From assembly GCA_949317995.1 (NCBI GenBank), contig OX439050.1:22398061-22462060 (forward strand): a DNA stretch of 64,000 nucleotides. The letters are read 5' to 3'. This document shows positions 44,306 through 53,836 of this stretch, piece after piece (positions within the stretch are counted from its first letter, which is position 1; every line of letters begins with the position of its first letter). The notes under the pieces are model-generated. The model had not been told where the DNA came from. It made no database searches and was given only the letters and a program-made list of their open reading frames with translations. This DNA comes from Acholoe squamosa (taxonomy: Eukaryota; Annelida; Polychaeta; Phyllodocida; Polynoidae). The position numbers and the translations under genes were made by a program.

Positions 44306-44742
44306 TTAAACCGAATTCCCACCAATGCAGCATGGTGCAGAGCGTTACAGCACATTTATTGTGCTGCAGGTGACGTGCTGCGGGGTAAATGACGTGCAGT
44401 ACCTCTGCAGCATGATAAAATGTGGATCTGTGGGACTCTTTAACCCTATATAACCTGCAGTACAGCACAGTGCTTTGTTTTAAAAGTAGAACATTTTCTA
44501 CTTTGAAATGGACGTGCTCCACTGTGCTGCCTCATGCAGAAAATGTTCTACTTTTAAAATAATGCACTGTGCAATACTGCAAGTTATATAGGTTTATAGA
44601 CTCCCAAAGATAACCATTTTACCGTGCTGCAGGTTTACTGCAGGGTATTTCCATAAATTACCCTGCAGCATGACACTTGCAGCACAAAGAATGTGCAGTG
44701 ACGTACTGCACCGTGCTGCTTTGGTGGGAATTCGACTTAACA
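44306..44742. mobile_element. Fold-back MITE, palindromic along its whole length
   Basis: CGAATTCCCACCAATGCAGC at the left and GCTGCTTTGGTGGGAATTCG at the right. The inner part is also inverted about a centre near 44520 (AAAGTAGAACATTTTCTAC / GAAAATGTTCTACTTTTAAA). TTAA stands near both ends. Rich in GTGCTGCAG words. Confidence 0.75.
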
Positions 44743-44779
44743 TCCCTATCACGATAATAGTCTGCTCTACTTTTGAATA

Positions 44780-45349
44780 GGTGAGGCTCCACTACGCGAT
44801 TTTTTGGTACAGTCTCACCTAATTTTATCCCTATAGTGCCTAAGGTATATGGTGTTGATATTCCTATATTGTAAACATGAGATTCAAAATTGTAAACATG
44901 AGATTTCAGGGGTTATTTTATGGGTGATCTCTCTCCTTGCCATATTTACCAACTAACCTGCACCTGCATAGACTCTGTGATTGGGTGGGAGTTCAATATA
45001 TAAACATCAACACAGCAAAATATAAATAACAACACAGCAGTCACACAGATCATAGGGTCTTGTACTGTAAAAATCAAACCTGTCTGATGTTGAGTTGCAG
45101 AGAGTCATCAGTGTGAAAGTCTGCAATATTTACATTAGGTCAACTTGATTTAGTAAACAAAAACATCTTTTGGCAACAAAAATTGCCTGCGATTATACAC
45201 AAAGCCTTCCGCACATAAACAGAAAGCTCTCTCAATCTTCTATTTACACCTTGAAATAATAACAAATACCACTCTATAATCTGTGTTTGTGTCTGCTTCT
45301 GTGAGAATAGCTCCGATTTTCAGCAAAAATCGCGTAGTGGAGCCTCACC
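44780..45349. mobile_element. 570-bp transposon with perfect 25-bp TIR and TA flanks
   Basis: TIR GGTGAGGCTCCACTACGCGA (first 20 of 25 bp, 44780-44804), exact inverse at 45325-45349, TA on both sides. The flanks (GTCTGCTCTACTTTTGAA / ATGACGTGCTGTGCTGC) suggest insertion into a second copy of the fold-back family at 44306-44742. Confidence 0.9.
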
Positions 45350-45412
45350 TAATGACGTGCTGTGCTGCACTGCACCGTACCGTGCTGCATTGGTGTGAAA
45401 TGGCCTTAAATA
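45350..45412. repeat. Right-end fragment of the fold-back MITE
   Basis: GACGTGCTGTGCTGCACTGC, CACCGTACCGTGCTGC and ATTGGTGTGAAATGG correspond to the right end of 44306-44742. Confidence 0.6.
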
Positions 45413-45944
45413 TGCAGGCACTAGGTCCCCCTGATATCTATGCCTTATTGTGTTCAGATATGCCCACCAGGCACTTTACATCCAGTTCCTCTTTTTTGTA
45501 AAATCTTCACTTTTTCTTATGAATTCTGCCTCAGGTAACAAATCACAGATAACTCTCACATGGAAGTCGGTGGTAATCTCTATTGCCCATTGGTTATCTG
45601 TCAGACGTTGATAAACGTCTAGAAAGAAAATGCAAAATATGTTGCCTGGGAAAAAGTATATAAAGTATGCATCTCTATTCACACTATCTAGTATGTATGC
45701 ACAACAGCCACAACAAGGCAAATTCATAGTGTTTCAAGGTTACATGGGCTAACATTCTATGGTAGGCATGTTATTTTTTTAATGTTATTTCTCTTTGGTA
45801 GCAACTCTCCAACTCATGGTGGTGACTTGCAGAAGTTTAGATTAACTAGAATATATCACCCCATAATGGCCTATACTACCTTTTCCTGCCCAGTTTTCAT
45901 TCCCACCAGTACAGATTAGCTGGTACATTAGCAGTATCTGTGGC

Positions 45945-46158
45945 TACGGTCTAAAAAATAACTGTTGAATCTAGCAGGTATCCTTGAAAAACTGAACAGT
46001 GAACACGCGTTATTGTATTGCAGTGAAGCAGTGTAGTTTGTACAATGAAGCCCCAGATGGCAGTAGGTTAGTACAAGGAATCTCCGTGAAAATAACAATG
46101 GATCGCTAGCAACTTTGGGACAAGGATTTCACCATTAGTTTAACAACATTTTTTACAG
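45945..46158 (+). mobile_element. CACTGTAAAAA MITE, long copy
   Basis: AAAACTGAACAGTGAAC, GAAGCCCCAGATGGCAGTAG, GGAATCTCCGTGAAAATAAC and a TTTTTTACAGTA end. This is the reference for the three relatives at 36304, 39486 and 40655. Confidence 0.65.
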
Positions 46159-46159
46159 T

Positions 46160-47985
46160 ATATGCTTGAATAGGGAATATAACAAGCATAGCAAGGTTTT
46201 TCTTTCTGAGGCATGGTAGTAAATACATCATTGAGGCTGAGAGGGTTCTTTTTATAAAAAAACAAACAAAAAACAAACAAAAAAAAACACAAAAGCAGTT
46301 ACACAAGCGTGTCCTTGTATAGACAAGAGCTTGAGGCATTTCACACCTACGTCAAGCTTTTTAGGTGCTCCAACATAGATCTTTCTTAACATCTATGTTC
46401 TCTGCCTGGGGTCTCTCTTACATTTACATGTAGATGATAATAAGTATAATTCTTTCCCAGAATGAGCATACTGGTGTATCTTGCAAATGAAATTTACTTT
46501 TAAAATACTGTGTGTGTTAAATGAATAACAGGGAACAATTTCAGAACTTGTATTTGTAGCATCCTAATGCACGAGGAATAGATTTACAACAAACAAAATC
46601 CACCAAATCCCATGTAAATGTGAAAACCTTAAGGGTGGTTATGTAAATTTTTCCTTGGCCTATTAGTTTTATCTTGTGCCTTAATCTCAAAGTTCATGCA
46701 GTATACAAGAAATAGAGTATATTACTCTGGTTAGAAGATTTAGTTGAACACAAAGGATGAATGATCGTCCATGTCAGGGCATTCAACCTCAACTGAGATA
46801 GGTCTCCATAATTATGACTATACCTGATCCTTTTATGTCTAAAGTCACAATCTTAGACAGGATCTACCTAACATGACTAAGGGGCTCTGAAAGGCGGAAG
46901 TACATGACTATCAGATAATCTAGTACATGTCAATCCTCTAAGTGCCACATAGTACTTAAATCTTATACTCTTCACACAAAAAATGTAGGATGGCTAGGGT
47001 CTTCTAAATGAACAGCATAAAATAAACGAGTTAAAACCCGTCAACGTGAACGTGTCTGCCCTGGCACAGACTCTTCATCCTGATGATTTTATAAATATGG
47101 CTTGGGCGGAGGGCCTTACCTGACGACCCTAAAGCTGTCAACATAGGCATAGAGGTTGTTTTGCCTCGTTTTTTTCTTCTAATGCAAGCAGTTTTATGCT
47201 GCTCACTTTAATGACCCCATTTTATCAGTGCATTATGCATTTATGCATTACGCCGAGCATTATCGGATTATTTCACTGCTAGGGATTAGCATGATGTTCC
47301 AATACTATACTGGCGAGAACTGTATCGGTGAATCAAGCCAACAAAGTGTTATGGATTTTGAGGCATTATATGACCTTAAAAGTGTTATCTATGTTGACTT
47401 ATACATGTAAGGAGTCTTGTAGATTTGCTCCTAATGATGTATTCAATATACTATAATACACTTTGTCCATAAAGGCTGCCTGCAGCTCTACCTACTGAAT
47501 GGCTGGAGGCACTTGTGGAAAGATACACCTGGAGATAGTCTTGGTAGCCAAGTGTGCATTGGAATGGTTCAGAACTTATATATGAGTGACCTATATTTAT
47601 TTCATAGTTCAAACGTCTAAGATACCTCCAAAATATGGATTTATGTACAGAACAGTGGTCAAGGAGGGAACCATGGAGACTCTTACAGGTAGGCCAGTAT
47701 TTTGGTATACCATCATAATACCTCGCGTATAAGGTTCACCTAAATCGCGTATAAATAAGGAACACCCCCGACTTACACCCAGCTTATAAGGTGCACCTGG
47801 AGTGATTTTGATGTTGTTCTATAGTTTGAAATCCTCACCATATAAGCTGCACCCCTAACTTTTGCTCGGGCGCAGTAAGGGTCCATCGTCACGTATAACC
47901 AATGCCAGATTTGATAGTAAATGGCACCTCATCGGTGAATCATGACAACCAAGGAACATCAACCTTGAGGCAATTATACAACTCT
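46160..47985. other. Non-coding tract with a decayed GTATAAGG-type repeat
   Basis: 47720-47890 (CTCGCGTATAAGG, CTTATAAGGTGCACC, CATATAAGCTGCACCC) is a diverged member of the family seen at 42417-43576 and 62839-63010. No gene is seen elsewhere in the interval. Confidence 0.4.
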
Positions 47986-48022
47986 TAGCCCTTTCTGAGC
48001 CACTGATGCATTAACGTATCAT
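47986..48022. repeat. Left part of a TTAA-type MITE split by the Ngaro element
   Basis: TAGCCCTTTCTGAGCCACTG followed by ATGCATTAACGTATCAT matches the left arm of the family. The right part continues at 53637. Confidence 0.75.
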
Positions 48023-48191
48023 TACTGCATCAGCTTGGCTAAAGAAAGGAGGTGGGAGGCAGGACTTGGAGAAATAAAACAAAGTTTATTACATTTGTTG
48101 TTATATGAGATAACAAATGAACATTTTGTTTATACAATAAAAGACATGGTATTGTATGACAAGGTAAAAAGATGTATAAAATAGTAAATGC
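48023..48191 (-). repeat. Ngaro B2 repeat
   Basis: 169 bp, from TACTGCATCAGCTTGGC to AAAATAGTAAATGC. It is nearly identical to B1 (two substitutions seen). It marks the downstream end of the element. Confidence 0.9.
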
Positions 48192-48247
48192 TGTAATATG
48201 AGAGGTAAATGAAATGAAAATTAAAAGAAATAGGTGTGGGTGGGTGG

Positions 48248-48458
48248 GAAAATTGAGATGTTGACAGTGGAATGGCGGTGAGGTGAATGGACTGAGAGTT
48301 TGTTGGTGAGCGGTGAAGGGGTGTGGACAAATGTTGGGTGTAGTAAATGGTACCTATACCAAAGTATAGGTGGGGATGTAGTGTTGTGATGGTTTGAGGG
48401 TTAGCCACCAGCTGGCAGCAATGACCACCCCTTCGCCCATTCAGGCTCATGAGTTACC
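48248..48458 (-). repeat. Ngaro A2 repeat
   Basis: 211 bp, from GAAAATTGAGATGTTGAC to CAGGCTCATGAGTTACC. It is joined through CAT (48459-48461) to B1. The small ORFs on either strand here are by-products; the same frame appears in A1. Confidence 0.9.
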
Positions 48459-48461
48459 CAT

Positions 48462-48630
48462 TACTGCATCAGCTTGGCTAAAGAAAGGAGGTGGGAGGCA
48501 GGACTTGGAGAAATAAAACAAAGTTTATTACATTTTTTGTTATATGAGATAACAAATGAACATTTTGTTTATACAATAAAAGACATGGTATTGTATGACA
48601 AGGTAAAAAGATGTATAAAACAGTAAATGC
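48462..48630 (-). repeat. Ngaro B1 repeat
   Basis: 169 bp copy of B2 lying between the YR ORF and A2. Confidence 0.9.
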
Positions 48631-48725
48631 CAAGCCTGCAAGGTAAGAGGTGTGGGTGGGTGGGTGTGAAATTATATTTAAGGTGTATGAATTGATATAC
48701 GTGAGAAATGTTTGTGTGATGACAG

Positions 48726-49745
48726 TCACTTATGTTGCATTGCTTGTATGAGTTTGAGATTAACCGAATTGTTGGATTTTGTGACAATGTAGGTCTTATA
48801 TGCGTCTGATTTCCAATCCGCATATCGTTGGACATCCAGTTCTGTGGCTCCTGCCACTACGGCCTCAGTTGCCGCTGTCACCCTAAGGCAGTGGAGGGTA
48901 TATGTGTCCTCGGGGATTCCTAGGTCCACCAGGCCCCTTACCCAGTGCTTCCTCACTTCCGAGGTGGGGACCGGTTCCCTTGTTCTTGGGAACATAAACA
49001 AGGGGTCTGTCTTGTATATTGTCGGGGTGTCTGTGTACATCTGTGTCACGGCGCTCACTACACAGGTCTCCTGGTGCTCTGAGGCCATCATGTGCAGCAG
49101 TCTTGACTCTCCAGTTTTCTGGAGTGTCTTTCCTGACTTGATCATGACACTGATGGAATTGTCTGTTCTGTAGATATCGCCTCTTGTGAGGTGGTATGTA
49201 GCGGAGAACTTGGCCTTTGATGGCGGCGTGACCTCCCCTGGGCGGAGGGCCCCGTAGTACTGGACCAACAGGGCTGCCCTTATTACATTGTTGAGTGGGG
49301 AGCCATGGAGTCTTATCACAATTGGTCTCAGTATATCCATTGGGACTGATTTCTTGACCTTGGGGACATATTTCTTGTTTCGATTTATGGCATCCATTGC
49401 CCTGGTTACGCGCATGTGAGTCATGGGATATTGCCGGCCTGTCACCAGGGAGACATGCACGCGAGCATGTGACATATAGTTCCTTATGGTTGCTGGTGGT
49501 TTGAGGTGGAGGGCCAGATACTCTAGATATGTACATACCAGGCTGTGGTGGACATTGTATGGGTCTGCCTGGACCCACCACATGAATCCCAGGAATGTCG
49601 ACGCCCCTATCCTGTTGTTGCGCTGCGTGCCTTGGGCTCGTGCTGCCGCCTGCCGCTCTGATGCTTTCTGCTGTAGGGAGTACACTGCCGGATCTGCAAG
49701 TGATATTAGGGGACAGTTTATGAAGTATGTCGGTACGAGGAACAA
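48726..49745 (-). CDS. Ngaro tyrosine recombinase (YR)
   Basis: 339-codon frame encoding the recombinase expected to integrate the circular DNA copy. An N-terminal core-binding region (about residues 40-140) is followed by the catalytic domain: Arg168 in YYGALRPGEV, His285 and Arg288 in LHCLRVTA, Trp311 in YADWKS and Tyr316 or Tyr319 in AYKTYIV, so R-H-R-(H/W)-Y is complete. The frame opens just after a TAA near 49770 and has no ATG before about residue 54, which lies inside the domain. The coordinate given is a TTG. The start must therefore come from a +1 shift out of the RT frame, splicing or non-ATG initiation. The RT frame stays open across 863 bp of this ORF. Confidence 0.9.
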   Translation of the reverse strand: MFLVPTYFINCPLISLADPAVYSLQQKASERQAAARAQGTQRNNRIGASTFLGFMWWVQADPYNVHHSLVCTYLEYLALHLKPPATIRNYMSHARVHVSLVTGRQYPMTHMRVTRAMDAINRNKKYVPKVKKSVPMDILRPIVIRLHGSPLNNVIRAALLVQYYGALRPGEVTPPSKAKFSATYHLTRGDIYRTDNSISVMIKSGKTLQKTGESRLLHMMASEHQETCVVSAVTQMYTDTPTIYKTDPLFMFPRTREPVPTSEVRKHWVRGLVDLGIPEDTYTLHCLRVTAATEAVVAGATELDVQRYADWKSDAYKTYIVTKSNNSVNLKLIQAMQHK

Positions 49746-51222
49746 CAGGTAACAGGTTATTTGACATTATCAAATGGTGAGCTTCTTTGAGATATGAATC
49801 ATTAATGTGAGCCCAGCTCAACCTGTCAGCAATAAGATTGTCTACACCGGGTACATGAGCATAAGTGATATGAATGTCAAGTCTGGCCTGTAATAACCAT
49901 GCTTTCCTGGCGGCATCTAGTATTACTTTGTTACGCCCCCTTCCTGTGGTGAATACTGCCACTGACCCTTCATTATCACAATGGACTTTAATATGCATGC
50001 CCCTATGTGATTCATCAGTAAGGGTTTCTAGTGCTACTGCTATGTTCGCTGCTTCAAGTTCACTTATGCATTCCACGGGGTCCTTCATGTGCGCCACCTG
50101 TTGCCAGTATGCCTTGGCGCCATCCGTGGCACCAATACCTGTGAGGCAAGCATCTACATAAATATGGCGGTCAGCATGTAGGTGTGGGATAATGGCTACT
50201 CCATTCCAGTCTTGCACGAAGTCAATGAACCACCTCAGGTCCGACTTCATTTCACTGTTCACATTAATGTAGAAATGTTTCATGTTTCGCAATGCCTCCA
50301 GCAGTTTGCTAACAAACAGGCGGGCAGGGTGAACACACTTTGCAATATGTAACAACCGGCCTAGTAGTGATTGCAGTGTCTTTTTAGTGATAGATCTCTT
50401 TTTAATAACCCAGCGTACCTGGTCAAGTACTTGGCGCAACTTGTCACTTGGTACTGAGAGGGTCATGTCGACGGTATTTACATTTATGCCTAACCACCTG
50501 ACAATTGTGGAGGGGGGTTGGGCTTTGTCCACGGCCTCCATCAGGCCCAATTCTGCGAACAGCTGTCTTGCCCGCTGGAGTTGGCGCTGTGCGGTGACCT
50601 CATCTGGTGAAATAATTATTAAGTTGTCTAAATACATGTGACATGTTATATCCTCCGCTCTCAAGATTCTAACAATTGCCATGGCCACACGTTGCATACT
50701 AGCACTAGATGCTCTGGCCCCGAAGGGCAATGTTGTGTCACAATAGTACCTGCCCTCCCACATCATACCCAAAAGGGGGAGGTCCAGAACATCAGACGAG
50801 AAGTGTTTGTATGCCCTACTGAGGTCGGCTGTACTGAGTACACATCCCTGCCCCATGGCTATAATATCATTTACTAACAGATCCACCATTGGTAGTGAAT
50901 GTTGCCTCATTTTTCCACACACAGTATTCTTCTGAATGTACGCATTAACTGATGACTGTCTAGGGAAAGTCATATCAATGATGACTCGGCGATCAGCTGA
51001 GTCCCTCTTTTCTCGCGTCATCAATGGTGACACGTGCATCCATTCATCGAATAGCGGCCTATCAAAGGGACCTATGATACCTCCTAACTTGAGCTCTTTT
51101 TGAATGAATTTTGATACACTATCAGGATGCATTTTTGTGCTAGGGTGGTTGGGGACGCCTTTAGTGTCAGATGTAGGTCCTATGTATCCCATCGGGAATC
51201 CGAACCGTATATAATCTAACAA
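49746..51222 (-). pseudogene. pol: Ngaro reverse transcriptase-RNase H, main part
   Basis: The open frame begins upstream of 51222 and stays open to 48883; the recognisable protein ends near 49760. RT: RVIIDMTFP, STADLSRAYKHF (catalytic Asp region), LPFGARASSASMQRVAMAI, and the catalytic box reads YLDN (residues 197-200 counted from 51222) where RTs normally have YxDD. RNase H: HIYVDACLTGIGA (Asp357), ISELEAANIAVAL, VHCDNEGS and HVPGVDNLIADRLS retain the acidic residues. No methyltransferase-like tail, unlike the DIRS element. The N-terminus is cut off by a one-base frameshift near 51265. With the YLDN change this copy is unlikely to make active RT, so I mark it as a pseudogene. It is otherwise free of stops. 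Confidence 0.85.
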
Positions 51223-51245
51223 CTCCTGCTCATCTGCGTCATTGT

Positions 51246-51878
51246 CTAGATAATTTTCCCATGCTGGAATATTGTGGGAAGTGGTATTCTAGCACCCATT
51301 GCATTTGGTATCCCTGTGGCTCGAACTATTTCATATATACGGGCCCATTCTCCCTTAACAGAGTCATTTATCCGTGGCCAGTTGTCTATCCTGTGCTGTG
51401 CGAAGGCTTTTGGGCTTAAATCTACCCCGAGACCCGAATGCTTGCCTTCACACACTAATTTAACGACATCAAAGTCCGGGTTCATACCTGAATGTGGCGA
51501 GTTGTGTCGGCCCCGGTTGGCACTAGTCGGTGAGTCGGAATGTGCACTGGTGGTGCCCTCCGGTGCCAAGTCTAGGCACGAGATGTCACTAAGTCGGGCC
51601 GGCCATGACAAACGGTGTCCTGTCTTTATGGGAGTACTATTCCATGGTGCTGCGGCTGTTAATGTTCCAATAATTGAGTCATAATCAGATACAAATGGCC
51701 CTTTGATTGTATGAGGGGCACAGAGGCCGCCATTTTGGATCTCGCCCAACGTCTCGGCGCCGACGAGATGTGGCCCTGCACCAATGAGCGCGTTTTTGTC
51801 CATAGCGCAGTGAGTGGGCGGGGCCATGACGTCAGAGTTGTTTATGTTTTGGCGCTGCGCACATGGCGGAGGGAGCAC
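51246..51878 (-). pseudogene. Ngaro RT ORF, N-terminal part, frameshifted from the RT
   Basis: 210-codon frame between gag and RT. Its end, TGIPNAMGARIPLPT, is the conserved lead-in to the RT fingers of such elements. About 15 bases after that block it runs off-frame to a TAG, while the frame continuing as IPAWENYLD leads into the main RT ORF. One base seems lost near 51265. The N-terminal ~140 residues (Ser/Thr/Pro/His-rich) show no domain. No other function is suggested. Confidence 0.75.
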
Positions 51879-51925
51879 GTGGCGAGCTGTGGAGTACAGA
51901 GTCTTAGTATAGGCGGGCGCTGGTT
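51760..51925 (+). promoter_or_regulatory. GC box plus CRE-like palindrome inside the Ngaro element
   Basis: GTGGGCGGGGCCATGACGTC at 51814-51833 combines an Sp1-type GC box (GGGCGGGGC) and TGACGTCA-like bases; the surrounding 165 bp is CpG-rich. It lies between gag and RT, overlapping the start of the RT N-terminal frame. It could be an internal or antisense promoter; this is inference only. Confidence 0.3.
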
Positions 51926-51955
51926 GGTCATAGTGTAGACATTCAGCGCCCGAGA

Positions 51956-53191
51956 TTAGTTTTTTGCGGGTCCTGGCTGGTTGGGAGGATGGACATTGTG
52001 AGAAACCATGCCCTTAGGGTTCTGTGGGTTGCCGGGTTGATGTGTGTGGGTCGATTCGAACATCTTGTTGTTACATGCAATTACGTTGTGTGGCAATTGT
52101 TTGCCCTTCCCATAACAGAATGCACAAACATGTAAGAATCTCACACCCGGGGCATCATGATGTGATTTCTGCTTGCATCCCTTGAGCTGATTGAACTCCG
52201 GGCATGTGACCAAGATCTTACCATTAGTGTTACCAACTGTCCCGGTATTTGGCTGATTTAGTCTTTCCTGTTCCATCGGAGCAAAACAAAGATGGAACCG
52301 GGCATTTTGAATTAGTTGGTATTTGTCCCACTGAAGGTTTTTCTTTTCCACCTCATCAAATACATGCTGTGACCATGCTAGAACATTCCTCCATGGTCGT
52401 GTGAGTGAGTCTGACGATACCTCATATAGATGTTTCGAGATGTGGGCCTGATCCTTTGGGTCAAAGGCCTGTGGGTTCTGAAGTAGTGCTATTAAGGCAT
52501 TTATGTATTCACCACTTTTCAGGGAGCTTCTAACTGCTAGCTTTTCTTTGAGTGTACGTACCCCTTCTCTTTCTACAAACATGATTGGTTTGCCAATGAG
52601 CTTGTCATTATAAATGTCAGTAATGAAAGGGTTCTTACCCTCCGTGGGTGTGTGGGACATATCCTCTCTACGTATGCAGGCATCTATGAAGTTGGCAGCG
52701 GCAGGCAGCTGCCGTAATTCAGCTGGTGGTGGTATCTGCCCGCCACGTGCCACAGTACCTGCAGCACCAGATGGCTGTGCATATATGGATCCAGCCATAG
52801 TACCCTGATTACCTATGCTACCTGCGCCCTGTGTGTGAGGTTGGCCGGTGGTTACCTGGTCCTTCTGGGCTACGCTCACCAGTAGTGCTAGTTGTGTGGT
52901 GACGGTGTCCATTGTAGCTTTAACACCTTGAATATCACTCCTCATGATATTTACGTCAGATTCTAATGAGTCCAATCTAAACACAGCAGAACCAGACAGA
53001 CTGTTGATGCTACTGGAGTTAGAGTGGTTTGACCTTGCCGTAGAGTGACGGGACCTCCGGGACCTCGTGTTGTTCTGAGAACCATTTACTGATGTGGGGG
53101 CCCGGTCAACAGTTATAAACGATATGTCCGGATCTGTGGAGCTAGTCCCAGACAACTGCTGGGACATGTCATTGTTGGAAATTGCAGACAT
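51956..53191 (-). CDS. gag: Ngaro gag-like protein (ORF1)
   Basis: Open frame from 53305; the first in-frame ATG is at 53191, used here (411 codons). As the first ORF after the A1 repeat it is expected to be the RNA-binding gag-like protein. Visible: a Ser/Arg/Asn-rich N-terminus (NNTRSRRSRHSTARSNHSNS), a coiled-coil-like SLESDVNIMRSDIQGVKATM stretch, a middle region with PAAANFIDACIRREDMSH and EKKNLQWDKYQLIQNARF, then a Cys/His cluster: CPEFNQLKGC, KSHHDAPG, FLHVCAFCYGKG, which fits the zinc-binding region of Ngaro gag-like proteins. An ATG in another frame near 53265 opens only about 25 codons. Stop at 51956-51958. Confidence 0.8.
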   Translation of the reverse strand: MSAISNNDMSQQLSGTSSTDPDISFITVDRAPTSVNGSQNNTRSRRSRHSTARSNHSNSSSINSLSGSAVFRLDSLESDVNIMRSDIQGVKATMDTVTTQLALLVSVAQKDQVTTGQPHTQGAGSIGNQGTMAGSIYAQPSGAAGTVARGGQIPPPAELRQLPAAANFIDACIRREDMSHTPTEGKNPFITDIYNDKLIGKPIMFVEREGVRTLKEKLAVRSSLKSGEYINALIALLQNPQAFDPKDQAHISKHLYEVSSDSLTRPWRNVLAWSQHVFDEVEKKNLQWDKYQLIQNARFHLCFAPMEQERLNQPNTGTVGNTNGKILVTCPEFNQLKGCKQKSHHDAPGVRFLHVCAFCYGKGKQLPHNVIACNNKMFESTHTHQPGNPQNPKGMVSHNVHPPNQPGPAKN

Positions 53192-53425
53192 ATTAGACCG
53201 TGCTAGTGACCTCCGCGTGGTCTGGGAGCGTCCTAGACCTTGTGGAGGAATTTTCCGTCGTAGACATTTTGCCTGCAAGAGTTGGTGAATAAGACACCTC
53301 GCCAATTCCTATATCCCAATATAAATTAAATACTACCTTAATAATGTAGGCCTGATAAAAGAGGTGATATTGTAGTTAAAAGTCCATGTATATGGTGGCC
53401 AAAAGGTGTATGATTGCACTGGATT

Positions 53426-53636
53426 GAAAATTGAGATGTTGACGGTGGAATGGCGGTGAGGTGAATGGACTGAGAGTTTGTTGGTGAGCGGTGAAGGGGT
53501 GTGGACAAATGTTGGGTGTAGTAAATGGTACCTATACCAAAGTATAGGTGGGGATGTAGTGTTGTGATGGTTTGAGGGTTAGCCACCAGCTGGCAGCAAT
53601 GACCACCCCTTCGCCCATTCAGGCTCATGAGTTACC
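53426..53636 (-). repeat. Ngaro A1 repeat
   Basis: 211 bp, matching A2 with about one substitution (GACGGTGGAA against GACAGTGGAA). It marks the upstream end of the element; the CAT at 53637-53639 adjoins the interrupted MITE. Confidence 0.92.
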
Positions 53637-53836
53637 CATGCCCATTAGTCATCATGATGCAGCCCTGGTGAGTAACTTGCCTGGGCTACATTCATGCATC
53701 ATGCTGACCCTACAGGGCTGATACAGTCCCAGAGAGTCAGCATGAAGCTCCAATGAAGTGCTGGCGAATAGTCTCGCCAGCACGTCATTAAACGATGGGC
53801 ATCATGCACTCCTGCATCAGTGGCCTTTAAAGAGTC
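53637..53836. repeat. Right part of the TTAA-type MITE split by the Ngaro element
   Basis: CATGCCCATTAGTCATCATG through CTCCTGCATCAGTGGCC and TTTAAAGAGTC. It continues the left part at 47986-48022. Confidence 0.75.

Larger units (their letters stand above)
48023..53636 (-). mobile_element. Ngaro-like tyrosine-recombinase retrotransposon, recent insertion
   Basis: Read on the minus strand: A1 (53636-53426), gag-like ORF, RT/RNase H, YR, then B1 (48630-48462), A2 (48458-48248), B2 (48191-48023). Split direct repeats in the order A1...B1-A2-B2 are the hallmark of Ngaro elements (DIRS order). A1 and A2 (211 bp each) differ at about one position and B1 and B2 (169 bp each) at about two, which suggests a young insertion. 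It sits inside a TTAA-type MITE, which fixes both boundaries. The RT is damaged (frameshift near 51265, YLDN box) while the YR looks intact. Confidence 0.92.

Noticed and set aside
49486-50877. Plus-strand ORFs antisense to the Ngaro RT/YR
   Set aside because: Shadow frames of the minus-strand genes with no independent support.
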